Shown one piece after another: positions 35,601 to 48,520 of a stretch of DNA of 64,000 bases. A program made the translations under genes and the position numbers. The stretch is from Monosporascus cannonballus (taxonomy: Eukaryota > Ascomycota > Sordariomycetes > Xylariales). Within the stretch, counting starts at the first letter, position 1; each line of letters opens with the position of its first letter. The notes below the pieces were generated by a model. That model did no database searches, was not told the origin of the DNA, and worked only from the letters and a program-made list of their open reading frames with translations. The stretch lies in contig QJNS01000143.1 in the NCBI GenBank assembly GCA_004154925.1, positions 124,001 through 188,000 of the forward strand, given 5' to 3'.

Positions 35601-37216
35601 GTTTTAAAAATAGTTACATTTGCTTTTTAAATTTATATAATAAATTTTATTGCGCTAAAACCTATCTTATTTATGGTATTATTAAAACATTATATATAAT
35701 ACGTCATTGAATATATTGATTTTTAATGAAAGAAAACATATTAAATGATATATAATTAATATTTAATTATTAATAATTATATTCTTAAAATTTTAGAGTG
35801 TTTTTGCTATTTAAATTATTATTTATATTTTTTCAAATAATTATTTTCAACAGGATCCAAATCAAGGCTTTAAAAAAATTAATAAATTTAAAAAGTATTT
35901 ATATTTTGTTGTTTTTATTAATCTTATATTATTTAATTGAAATAAAACTTTTATTAAATTTTACGTATTATATATAAGTATCATAATAGATTATCAAAAT
36001 CCTTAATTTTTAAATTGAAAATTTATTTTATATATAATTTTAATATTATAAATATTTTTATTTTCTTTACGATATTATCGAATTGGTTTATTTTTTAAAG
36101 CTTTTACTTTTTTAGTACTACGATTAGCGGTTCCGTAGAAAGATTTCATTTCTTATTTTGATAAAGAAATTATTTTTATAAATTGTGTTAAAACTATTTG
36201 CACAAACATTATTATTTGTTATAAAACGATTAAAAATTGGCTAACAATTTTTAACATAGAAAATTCAAAATCAATAGACGCTATTACATAGAAATTAAAA
36301 TATTCGGTGAAATAACGATAATATATTATATTATATTAAGTGTTTTAATTAGTTGCTGAAATATAATATTAAGGTATACGATATAACAAAAAGGTTTTAG
36401 TTTAAAAATAATATTATAAAAAACAATATATATAATAAGACGTTATTAATAGATAATTGTCTTATTAGTTCAAAACACCTATAAATAAGTTATTTATAAA
36501 TGCTAAACCTCTATTTATAACGTTTTATAATATTATTATAACCTTAATTAAATGTTCAATCTTTAATAAAGTCGAAATAACTATATATCACTTAATTCCA
36601 GTTTGATTGTTTCAATCAAAAGCAATGAAAATATAAATTTATTTCGTGGAACAATTTAACATTCAATTTTATGTTAATAATTCCACGTAATTAAACATCG
36701 GAAATATTTATACGTTGCAAAAGTTGAACCTGAATTAAATATAATAAATATAATTTTCACGCCTTATTAATATAAAAGAGATTTAATTCGAACGTTATAT
36801 CGATATAATAATATTACGCATTAATAAATTAAAACCTATCTTAGATATACTAGAGAAATATCGATTAATTGATTTATATCATAACTCTTTATCTTAACGG
36901 TTTTAACAAAATATAATATTATCGCAAACGAAGTAAGTATTAAAATAATTATCGAAATCGCAAAAAATAATTTTATATTTCTTAAAAAAAGCTTTATTAA
37001 ATTTCAAAAAATACAAACACATAATATATACATATAACTTATTTGCGAATTCAAGAAGGCGGTTTCAGTTAACTTGATTATAATTACTTAATATTTATTT
37101 TAAATTCGAAATTATTAAACAAAGGTTAAATATAATATAATATTCGAAGATATTTAAAATAAAATAATTATATAAAAAAGTTGTATTTATAATTTATATT
37201 AAAATATATAACGTCG
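32675..37216. other. AT-rich region, mostly without identifiable content
   Basis: The only coherent piece is the coding relic listed at 33,955-34,390. The plus-strand frame 35,504-35,710 is a chance opening in AT-rich DNA with no recognisable domain. Confidence 0.5.
33955..34390 (+). pseudogene. Degraded coding relic of unknown family
   Basis: Two adjacent plus-strand stretches read as helical protein after RIP stops are taken as Gln. One is basic (about 33,960-34,080: LRKRNRLNRKKPLLKIFYYG), the other acidic-helical (about 34,100-34,390: FLYEEEIKIINHKL, LDE.KYTEAENII, LDKEITMSILDIINKS). The local CpG content is higher than in flanking DNA, like the transposon relics. No family recognised. 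Confidence 0.35.
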
Positions 37217-39073
37217 CATACAAGTAAGCGCCATACATAAGTAAGCGCAACACTTTTTTAACATATTTCAATTATTTATCTTCAATTATCCATTTTTTAA
37301 TATTAACATTATGGAACGTCTTACAAAAAAACAAAAATAAATTTAGCTATTTAGGCTAAAAAACGAAACCCGAAATTTAATTACAAAAAGCTTAATTCTA
37401 TTTATAAAGTCTTATTTTTTACCTTAGCATACCGTTTTAAAGATAAATGCGCCCGAACCGATATTATCCCTTCCTTCCAGAAATTAACGGCGACCGAAAA
37501 AAAATCGATTATCAACCAAATCCTTAACCTAAATACGCGAACGTTTTTTATCCGGCTTTAATACGTTAAAAATATAATTAATATACTGCTTGCCTAACGT
37601 ATCGCGGAACGTATCGGAATTAACTGGGCGTCGAACTTTGTTAAACGGCAAAAAAAATTTTAAATACGTTTAAATCGGAAAATCGATTATTAATAGATCT
37701 TATACGAAAATCTAAAAACATTTCGTAAATAATTTAAACTTATTCGGGCTATAATTACAAAATACGGTATCGCAAAAAAGGATATTTATAATTTCGACAA
37801 AACTGGATTTTTGATAAAATTTTTATAATAACGGGTATAATAATTATTAATACCGAAAAACATAAAAAACTTAAATAAATATAATAAAGGAATAAAAAAT
37901 AAATTATAATTATTTAAGTTATTAATTCCTAAAGTTAAGTTATATCGCCATTTATTATTATAACAGGGAAAAATTATTTTAAATTTTAATACCGCAATAA
38001 TTTATTATCAGCCGATTAAAAAATTATATTAAATAATAATAACTGGAAAACAAATAAATTAAATTTAAAATAAATTTAATATTTTAACAAATATATTCGG
38101 ATACGTACGAAAAATTTGAAACGTTTTTTTATTTTTAACGGCCACGAAAATTATTATTCGATAAAATTCGAAAAATACTACGCTAATTACGATATTATTA
38201 CGTTTTACATACCTGCGTATTTTTCGTATCGGTTTTAACCTTTTAACATATTTTGTTTTTTTGTTTTAAAACGTATTTATTTGCGGTATATCGAAAACCT
38301 AATACGATATTATTATATCCATATTACTAAAGAAAATTTTCTTACCGGCTTTTATAACGCGTTTTAAATTGTTATAATATCCGAAAATATTAAATCTTGA
38401 TTTACAAAAACTAATTTTATTTTATTCGATCTTAATAATATTTTTTCCGAATTGGACGTTCCTTTAATTATACCTATACCGACGGTCTTACCCCTTACTT
38501 TTGCCGATTTTATTTCCTTATTTGCGAAAACCCTTAGAAATATCCAAGAAATAACAAAATAAGGACGTTATTTATAAAAAAAATTTAAAAATTATTAAAG
38601 TAACTCGCCAATAAGAATAATAAAATCGGTTAATCTTTTAATAAAAAGTAACTTATTACTTTTGCACAAAATTACTTTTCTTCGAGAAAAAACCGTCCAA
38701 TTACGCGAAACGAACCATATTTTAAGTAAACGTCGGAAAACCAAAAATAAATGTTTTCAAAAAGGAAGAATATTTATTATACAAAAGGGATAAGCTTTTC
38801 TAGTTCAAAAAAAAGGGGGTGGTAAAAAAATATAGCCAATAGCAGCTGGAGGGGGTTATTGCAAAAGGGTTAAAACTAAAAAACGGAAATATAGCGTTTG
38901 TAATAAGCCCGGGCATAATACGTATACTTATAAAAAAGTTATAAATACGTCTAGCGAAGAAAAATCCGATTAATTTTAACTAATGCGATATATTGTTATT
39001 AAGTTACTTGCATTTATTATTACGAAGTGCCAAAAAGTGTTGCGCTTATTCATGTGTGGCGCTTATTTGTATG
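37217..39073 (+). mobile_element. Fot1/pogo-like DNA transposon 2 (plus strand, dead)
   Basis: 1,857 bp. The 42-bp terminal inverted repeats at 37,217-37,258 and 39,032-39,073 agree at nearly every position. Each holds the AAGTAAGCGC motif twice, once near the end and once about 15 bp further in. TA lies at 37,219-37,220 and 39,070-39,071 where the pogo target duplication is expected. Related to but clearly distinct from element 1 in its termini. Confidence 0.9.
37311..38973 (+). pseudogene. Fot1/pogo-like transposase, RIP-inactivated (element 2)
   Basis: The frame runs from ATG 37,311 (MERLTK) to TAA 38,971-38,973, about 554 codons. It shows NWASNFVKRQ of the CENP-B-type DNA-binding part, IAKKDIYNFDKTGF with the first catalytic Asp codon at 37,796-37,798, then FNGHENYYS at about 38,134 in which the second catalytic Asp is Asn (AAC at 38,137-38,139), PAYFSYRF.PFNIFCF, and the C-terminal knuckle region KRKYSVCNKPGHNT, where the first Cys is Tyr. 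Numerous TAA/TAG stops replace Gln. All changes fit C-to-T or G-to-A. Same architecture as element 1 and equally inactive. Confidence 0.88.
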
Positions 39074-42000
39074 AGATATTACAAAATTTGATTAATTAAT
39101 TTAAAAACACATAATAAAACTATAAAAGTTAAAATCAATTACTAATTAAGAAAGCTTAAGTATAATATTTCTTAAGATTTTATTCCTTTTCAGATTCCGG
39201 ATATATTATATGTTATAATAATTCTAAAATCTAATTAACTAGAATTTACACTTAATTCAAATTTAATTATAAGATTAGATATATTTTGTTTTATTGCCAA
39301 GAATAATATAATATTTTTATAAGAAAAGTAATTTGATCTAATTAATTTGAAGCCAGTTTTCTAAAAACAAATATAAAAAATATCTTAAAGAAGTCTAGGA
39401 ATTAACGGTAAACATAAATAATTAATTACTTATATTTATAATATAATATTAATTAAATAACTTGCTAAAACAAAAATATAACAACTAGTGTGTAAGCATT
39501 AAACCAATTTAATGTTATTAAATTAATTGAAAATAAACATTTCCTTATAAATGCTGAAGTTAAATTATAAGCCTGTAAAAATTTGATTTACTATAAATTA
39601 TTTGATAAATAACTAATATCATATTAAAAACTTTATATATATATATAACAGAACATTTTAATCAAAATTAATTAAACTTTATAATTAGAAACGAAATAGA
39701 AATATTAAACTATAAAAATTAAACAAATAATTATAATAACCGTAACAAAAATCTGAATAATTGTATTTCTTAAACCGTAAAAAGTCTTTTAATTTTTATT
39801 TTTAGATATTACTTATAAAGGTCAAAATAAATATCAATCAATATTTTATCTCTACAATTTCATTTTAGTTAAATATGGCATTTCGTTATTAAAATATAGT
39901 ATTTAAACTTATTATAGTAAAACTATTATTTTATAATATTATATAAACCGACCTCGAATTTTATGTTATAAATTTATCGTATATTAAAGATATAGCTGAA
40001 TAACACAATAAACGCGGATTGTCTTTAAATAATATATCTTTACAAATATATTAAATTTGAACAAATATTGCAGGTTTAATTTAATTCATTAATTATATAT
40101 TATATTACTTTTCATGATTAAAGATAATTACTGAATAAAAATTTTAATATTAAGGTTTAATTTTATAACGATATTGAAGATAATAGTAAATTTGCGTTGA
40201 AAAATTAAAATAAAAATTGTAAATTTGGATTCGATAAAACTATAATTTCTATAACATTAATAAAGTGAATTATCTGCAACATTTATCTAGATATTTAACT
40301 TTAAAAAAGTATAACCGACAGATATATAGATTATTTTTATGAATGTAATTAAGTTTGAGAAAGAAAAAGTAAATAAGATCGTTATGAACCTTTATATATT
40401 TTCAATTAAAGAAATATCATTTTATTATGTTTATAGAATTATTAAAATATTTTTCAAATCAGTTACAATTTGGAAATAAAATACTTAAATAATTTAAAAA
40501 TAAAGAGTTAATATATATTTTATAAAAGATTTTATTAAAAGATAGATTTCATAATATTTCAAAAAAATGTTAAATCAATATTTATTGTAATAATAAAGAT
40601 TTTTAAAAATAGTTTTTGTTAATAATATTTTATTCGAGTTATCGATATTACTTGAAAACATACATTGAAAAATAAATATATTTAAAAATATTATATTAAT
40701 ACTTAAAAGCAAAGAAGTATTTTAAATAATCTTAATATATAAAATAATAGTTTAATCATCTGCATGTAATTTAATATTTCTATATTTATCAGTAACGGAA
40801 AAAGATATTCCAGATTTATTTATTTAAACTAAATGTAAATTTATTTATATATAACAGCCTCTTTAAGAAAACGTTTATTTGAAAAAGAAATTGTATTAAT
40901 ATGGAATGTATTAAAATATAATCGCATTAAAAACAGTATCGTATTTCTATAAAGTATCATAAATTAAAACCATTATATTACCAATTAATATAAAACGTAA
41001 ATTAATTGCTATATTAAAAACACCCAAAAGAAAAAGGCTTTTGAAACAATTATAAACTGTATAATAAAATATTTGATGTTTTATAAAAACTTAATTGTTC
41101 ATAATTAAAAGATTGAAGTACGAACCTTAACGCGATTATTTTATATGCTATATTTATATTAAATGCGTCTAACTGTTGGCTTTTTTTATTTTATATATTT
41201 AATACTTTAAATATATTTTAATATATATTTAAATTACTTTACATGTATTAGTAAAAATATAATAATATTCGTAATACTTGTAAAGATATTCTAATATATT
41301 ATGATATATAAAAAATTTATTATTTTTATGATATATTTACGAAGTGAAATATAAAATATTGTTATATTTTCTTTATTCAAAATAAGGGAGTTTTTTATAA
41401 ATATTGTTAATTTTAAAAGTTTAACATTTTAATACGACAATATTACGATTTCTTGCAAAGCTTAACAGTTCGTTTTCGAATATATCGCGAATATAAACAA
41501 AACGTTTTTTATTTATAAATTTTGTAGAATTTTAATTAATATTTAAATATTTTCATTATATTTTAAATTACAATTACAATAAGATCTTTTTAAGTTATAA
41601 AGATTAAAAGTTTAATATGATTAAAATTATAAAAACTTTAAAATTTCTGTTTTAAAGATATATCGAAAATTCAAGTTTTTAAAAGTTTCTTATATATTAC
41701 GTCGCTAAAGTAAAACCTTTTAATTACTTCTTGTTTAAATATAATTATTTAAATTAAAATTTAATTAAATATATTTATAATAGTTCCGATCTTGATTATA
41801 ATTAATTATAATTCTTTATTAAAAATATATTATAAAGACGGACTTATACAACCGAGATTTTCAAAATACGTTAAGTTAAATTATTACGAATATAAAATAA
41901 ACATCGCGGTATAAATATAAAATGTTGAAGGATTGAAATGAATTATATTATAATTAAATTAAAATGTTAAATTCTTTTCAAAACTTTAAGACGATTTCGG

Positions 42001-45000
42001 ACATGTAATAATTAAATTTGGTTTGGGTGAAAAATAAATGTTAAAATATTAGGTATATATTAATAGGCTTTTTAATCTTTTACTCTATATTTTATTAATT
42101 TGATATATTACGTATATCACGTTGATTAGTATTAAAAGAAGATATATTTTAAATAAAATAAAATGCCCTTATTAATATATAATTAAAGATACTAAGTTAA
42201 TTATTTAAGAAATAAATAATAAAGTAAAACAATGCGATGATTCACATATTATTTAATTAAATATTATACAGTTCAATATTACAGTCGAAATACTTAAAAA
42301 ATAATTTATTTAAAGTCTACTTTAAATAATTATAGCAATACATCAATTCTGTGAATTGTTAAGATTATTTTATACAATTAACGAATATAATGATCAATAA
42401 ATAAATATTTATAAATTCCGAAAATACTAAATATTATATTTATAATAGTATTTTCTACTATAAATCATAAATATAATATAATAATGAGATATATTAAGAT
42501 AAAATAAAGAGATTCAATTTTAATAAAACAATTTTATAAACTAAACGATTGTAAATAAAATGTACATTTTATTAATATAGAATATATAAATATATACGGA
42601 AAATTATTTTAGTTTATATTTTATATTACAATGTTATAAATCGACGTGCTTGAGGAACTGCAGTTTATAAGTTTTTGAGTAATTCAAAGTGCTTGGAATA
42701 TTAACGATTGATTTCTGTTATATGGCGGCGGATATAAAGTTATTATCTAATCCTGATATAAATTATCCAAATATTTCGATATATAAACTTTATATATATT
42801 TATATTGATAATAATTAAAAAGCATTGATTAATAAATGTTTTAAAAACAAAAACTAAATTATTAAACTTTGTATAATAGTAAAAATTAAACGAAATATTT
42901 AAATTGCAAACCTTCATTAATAACAGAAACTAAGTAAGAAGATGTATATTATCATCGTTATAAAATTAACAAAAGCAACGAAAAATATATTTAAAAAATG
43001 ACTTAAATTTTTATTTAAAATAAGATTTATAACACGTAGTAATGTTAAAAATTAATAAAGATATTTAACTATTTCAATATAAAACCTGTTTTGTGTTAAT
43101 TTAATTAAAGTAATTATTACGCAATGACTTAAAATTGTGTATTTTATTACTGTAAAAAATAAAGTTAAAGTGAAAAGACAAATATTAAATATTAATTACT
43201 TAATATTATTATAAAATGCATAATAGTATGTTACTATATCTAAAAGAAACTAAAATAACAATAAGTAAAACAGTTTTTCGTTAATGATTTCGTTAATTCA
43301 AATACTTTTATGCAATAGAAAATTAAAAGAAATTTCTACGAAATATAATATCTAAAAGTAAATCATATTAATGTACTAAAAATAGAAAAAGATATTAAAA
43401 ATCAATAAACTTATAGACATTAACAATTAAAAATATTATTAACAAGATTAATTAATTATATTTTGTTTTAGAAAAGTGGCAAAGGAAATAAGGGTTAAAA
43501 TTTAAATATTAAAATGTAATTAGAAATATATATAATAATAGATAATAATAATATATACGAAATCCTTCAACAGCATCAGTGAAAATAATAATCTATAAAA
43601 TAAAATAACTTAATTTACGTTTTAATATAATTTTAAAATTTTCAAAATATTAAGACAATAATTGGCTGAAATTCTTTAACAGATTACGAATTTTAATTTT
43701 ATCATAAAAATCAATAATCCTTTTTAATTCACGCTAATATTTTTATACCTTTTATTTAAAGTGAGTTTAATGAATTATTATTATATGATATAATTATATA
43801 TATGTATCGATTTAAAAAAAGATTCTATTCGTATTTTATACAGAATTAAAAATATTGCGTAGCCTTTAAGTAAATTAGTAACGTAAAGATACGCGTTATA
43901 AAATATATAAAATATCAAATTAAATATGCTAAATATTGAAGTAAAAAATTGATTAACATATTAAAATATGTTAATAAAATATATTATTAATTCATTAAAA
44001 AAGTCGATTTCCATAATTTTCATGTGTACGGTATATATTTTAAATTGGCTTTTCGAAGATAATACCTTTTCAATCCCTAGTCAAGTGTTAATTATTTCTT
44101 TAAAAGTTAATATCGGCCATTTGGGACTTTAAGAACGCATTTAAAGCGAAACTGAAAATAAACGAAGTAAATACTATATAAAATAGTGATTATTAATAAA
44201 TAAATAAAGATTACAACCAAACTGTAGTTTTATTACAAAATATAAGATATTATATAAATAATAAATAGAATATTATTGCCAATATATGACTTATATTCTA
44301 AATTATAGAAAACCGTTAACGGAAATTGCTTTGAAAAGTTTTAATAGTGAAAAAAGAGATTAGCAAATACATTATAAAAGGCGAAAAATAAATACTATTA
44401 AAAATAGAAAACCTTTTCTACTATTAATATTAAATATTATCGTTATAAATCGGTAATTTTAAGGCTTTCTTTTACTGTATTTAAAATTAAGGACATTATT
44501 CAATTATTTAAACATAACCTTCGAGAAGAGTTCTACTTCTTACGATTAATAATATTACGGAATTAATATTTTAAAAAATATACAATTTAAGTGTAAAATT
44601 ATAACAGTATATACAATGTTAACCTTTACAAATATCGAATAAATTGATTAAAAACTTATGTAATTTATAAATACAAAGTTTAATAAATATTAAATATATC
44701 TGAAATTTCGAATGCGAGATATTAATATGTGGAAAGTTATTAAAGTTTTAAAATCGTTAGTTATATATAATTTATTTGGTTTTACTAATATCGAAAATAT
44801 AATTTTTAATTAATAAATTTCTCATTTATATAATTAAGTCTTTTAAGTTATTAAGAAGACCTTAATATTTAAATATTGCAAACGATTTTAAAATATTTAA
44901 AATAAATTAATTATACATATTAAATTAATGAAATAATGAAACGATATTAAGGTATAATATTTTTAATACTATTAAATAAATATTTCTGAAATATTTTAAC

Positions 45001-46959
45001 TTCAAAGACTGTTTCAAAAAATAAACAAAAATACAAAGTAGATTATTAATTATTAATTATTAAGATATTTTATTATCGTAATCAAAGACACTTATAGTTT
45101 ATTATAATTTTTAATATTTTAACTACGCTAAAGTTCAAAAGAATATTAAAAAGGTATATCGCGGTATTTTATCTTACATTTTTTATATTTCTTCATAGTC
45201 AAAATATTAACCTTAATTACTTAAGATTTATTAATACATATGATTAAAGGAAGAATTATTTTTGAAAATAATCCAAATTTATAATATTACATCATAATTA
45301 TATTGTTTTTTAGAAAATTAGTATGCTTTTTACTGGCGAAAAATATTTTAAATTAAAATAGGTTATTATATCGATATAAAATATATTTAGGTTAAATTTA
45401 CATTTTTTTAAGTTAGGCAAATATGTAGAAAATTATTATACTATATAATTTATACTATTAAAACTATATCTAATACTTTTGAATACGATAATTAATTTAT
45501 GGTTGTTATAGTTACGAAATATTGTACCTTAATCCTGTAAAGCCTTATTTTAAAGCCGACCTTTGCCGATAAGGTTCGATTATAATAAACTATATACCAG
45601 AAAACCGATTCGGCAGGGTCGAAAGGCTAAGCTTTAAGCGGAAAGCCTTAAAGATAAACTTTGTTATTATATTAATATGCATATATTTGCGCGAACTTAT
45701 AAAAAGTTTGTATTTGGACATATTGCCGAAATCATTTTTGTATTTCCTAAACGTTTTATAGATTATTAAAAAAATAGAAAATATTAGATGTATTTTATAT
45801 TTTATTTAGGTTTAAATAATAATGTACTACATTTCTGATATTAATGAAATTACGATATATAAGTGTTAATGTAATCTTTTGCATATTTAAATAAACACAA
45901 TTTTTACAACATTATACAATATTTTTTAAATAATTAAATTTAAATAAAATTACGACTTTTGTAAAAATAATTTAAATAGTTTAATTGTAATAACCTAATT
46001 ATTTATATTATTACAATTGAAATGTTTTTACAACCTCTTTCACTTAATATGCAATATTAAAATAATTAATGCACGTTATTATTTGGGACAAAATTTAATT
46101 TTAAATCAGAAAAGTAATCAATCGAAAAATATTAAGAGATATGAAAAGAAATTTAAAAATATATAATTACAATTAAAATGAAAAAGGATTTAAAATGATT
46201 TAATTTTATAAATGTTTATCACTTATTTTTAAAAACATTTCATATTTGTTCTATTTTAAAATATATATATATATATATATTTGATTTTTAAATAGTGTTA
46301 AATTAAAAGAGAAATTACATTATAAAATAAAACAAATATATATTTTCTTTTTTAATTAATGATTAACATATTTAAGTTACGGTAATAAATATACATACAA
46401 CCTTATATTAAGAAATTTAAAATATATATTAATTTATTCAGATGTAGTAAAACCATAAAGTTTTAAAAACTATTTATCGCTTTAAAAGAAATATAAAATG
46501 CTAATTAAAAATTATAAACTAAAAACTAAGGTGTAAAAAAGACGGGAACAAGTTTATAATATTCAGTTATTAATTAAAAACGAAACTAAGATTCCAAATA
46601 AAATTTATTAAAAGATATATTATATTAAAAAGTAAAACTTTAATTAATATATATATATAAATATGTTATTTTTCTTATAAGGTTACATCATCATTATTTC
46701 TTTACTACAAAACAGAATCATTTTTTATAATAAAAATATTTAAAATAAAATAAGATATTACATTTTTAATTAATTTCAATGAATTAAAAAACTCGAATTT
46801 CACTTATATATTAAGAAAACTTTTAATTTATAATCTTACGACCTTGGTTTCCAAAAGGGCTTTGTGCAATTATAAGTATTATAATAATTTCTTCTCCTAA
46901 TAATGTAATAGTATTATGTAGTTATAATATTATCATTGCAAAACGATAAATAACATTAC
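39074..46959. other. AT-rich region without identifiable gene
   Basis: Nearly 8 kb of AT-rich DNA with few CpG remnants and no coherent coding relic. Only an isolated patch at 45,530-45,660 keeps more G+C; it has no recognisable motif. A (TA)n run lies at 46,262-46,281. Confidence 0.5.
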
Positions 46960-47102
46960 CAGTATTACGTTCGATCCCTGGATTAGCTGTTATTTATGAG
47001 GTTTTTCTTCGAAACGCATTTGGGCAGTGCGAGGTAGGGCCTTGAGGTTGAGCAGCTGTGGCCTCGCCGAGAGGGGTTGTCTGGTAGGCCCTATCGTCAA
47101 GT
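46960..47102. other. GC-richer patch before Y copy b
   Basis: About 140 bp with moderate G+C and little RIP. TAGGGCCT near 47,036 is inverted as TAGGCCCTA near 47,085. A GTTCGATCC near 46,970 resembles a tRNA T-arm, but the rest of a tRNA does not fold. Function unknown. Confidence 0.4.
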
Positions 47103-48520
47103 TATCTCATCTTGATCAGGACCCCATTTTGGAGGTTGTGGCTGCGCCTGCGGCGCAGCAGCCGTAGCCACAGCTATAGCTTTTGATCAAGAAATATCTG
47201 TTAGGGGTCCAATATATCAGCTAAATTCCATTAAAAATAATACCTACAAAAATAATAAAACCTCTAAAATAAGGCCTAATAACAAGTTATGATTTTTTTA
47301 TTCCGTTTAATACATTTTTATATAAATTAGTAAAAATTGTTAATATTAATTTTAACAATATATATTAATTACGAAATTTCTAGTATTTTAACGTATATAA
47401 TTTAACGTAAAATTAAAATAATTATTTTTAATATAATAATAATTTTAATTAATATAAAATAAAAAATTTTGTTATAGAAGAGTAACCCGAAATTATAATT
47501 AATACATATTATAACCCTTTAATAATTTTAAATTTTTACGATTATAATATAACTTTATAAATTAAAATAAAGTTATATAAAATTTAAGATTATTTATAAT
47601 AAATTTCGAAATATATTTTTCTTTAAAATATCTAAATATAAATAATATATTTAAATATTTAACTTTTAAAACGAAATATTTATTTTTATTTAATATTTTT
47701 ACCGGTTTTTTGCCGATATAAACGTAATTAATTTATATATTAATATTATATGTACGTTTAATAACTTTATAAAAATTATAAGACGTTAATTTATTTATCT
47801 TATATTAAATGTTATATTAAATAAATGAAACTTTATTTTATAAAAAAACTAAATTAATAAAATATATAGTTTAATTTTAAAAAAACTTAATATTTTTTTC
47901 GTTATTAAAATAAACTTTAAAAATCCTTAATTATTTAAATTATATTATTAATAAAATTGACCAAGAAATAACGAATTTTTATATTAATAATTTTGTATTT
48001 TATTTTTGTTTTAATATTTACAAAAGTAAAAACCTTAATTTAAAAATATTCGATTATATAATTATCGAAAAATATAATTTTAATATTTTTAATTTTAAAT
48101 AAATATTAAACGATAAAATGTATATTATTATATTAAATTTTATTTTTCAATAACGATATAAATTAATTATTATTAACAAAATATGTTTATTATTAAAATA
48201 AAAAATATATTCGGCTTCAATATATTAATATTTATAATTTATGTTTTTTTTTCTGCTTATATATATTAATTTATATATATAATAATTATTAATAATATTA
48301 TAAAAAGTAAATTACGAAATATGGCAGTTTTCGTTAAATCGATAACTTAATTAAATATAAATATAAGGTAAAAGTCCGGCATTTTAAATTTAATCGTCTC
48401 GAAATCGATATTATTATTTTCTTTATATTTATAAATTAACGTTCGAATTAAGGGTATTTAAATTTCTTAATAATTAATATATTTAAATTATTAAATAATT
48501 TATTTTCAATTTAATTTATT
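47103..48520 (+). repeat. Family Y repeat, copy b
   Basis: Matches the minus strand of about 4,719-3,240. It opens with the conserved hairpin block at 47,116-47,210 and includes the coding relic equivalent to that in copy a (at about 48,296-48,440: IKYKYKVKVRHFKF then EIDIIIF). The homology to copy a fades after about 48,520, though the element may extend further. Confidence 0.65.
47116..47210 (+). repeat. Conserved GC-rich hairpin block at the 5' end of Y copy b
   Basis: A 95-bp block bounded by GGACCCC (47,119-47,125) and GGGGTCC (47,204-47,210), with a 36-bp hairpin at 47,137-47,172. About 95% identical to the reverse complement of 4,616-4,710, all differences being transitions. Confidence 0.75.

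Noticed and set aside
46857..46877. TTTGTGCAATTATAA shared with 20,981-20,995
   Set aside because: Only about 15 bp match and the flanks do not align; treated as chance in AT-rich DNA.
46920..47000. Possible tRNA (GTTCGATCC T-arm-like motif)
   Set aside because: No acceptor stem, D-arm or anticodon arm can be folded around it.
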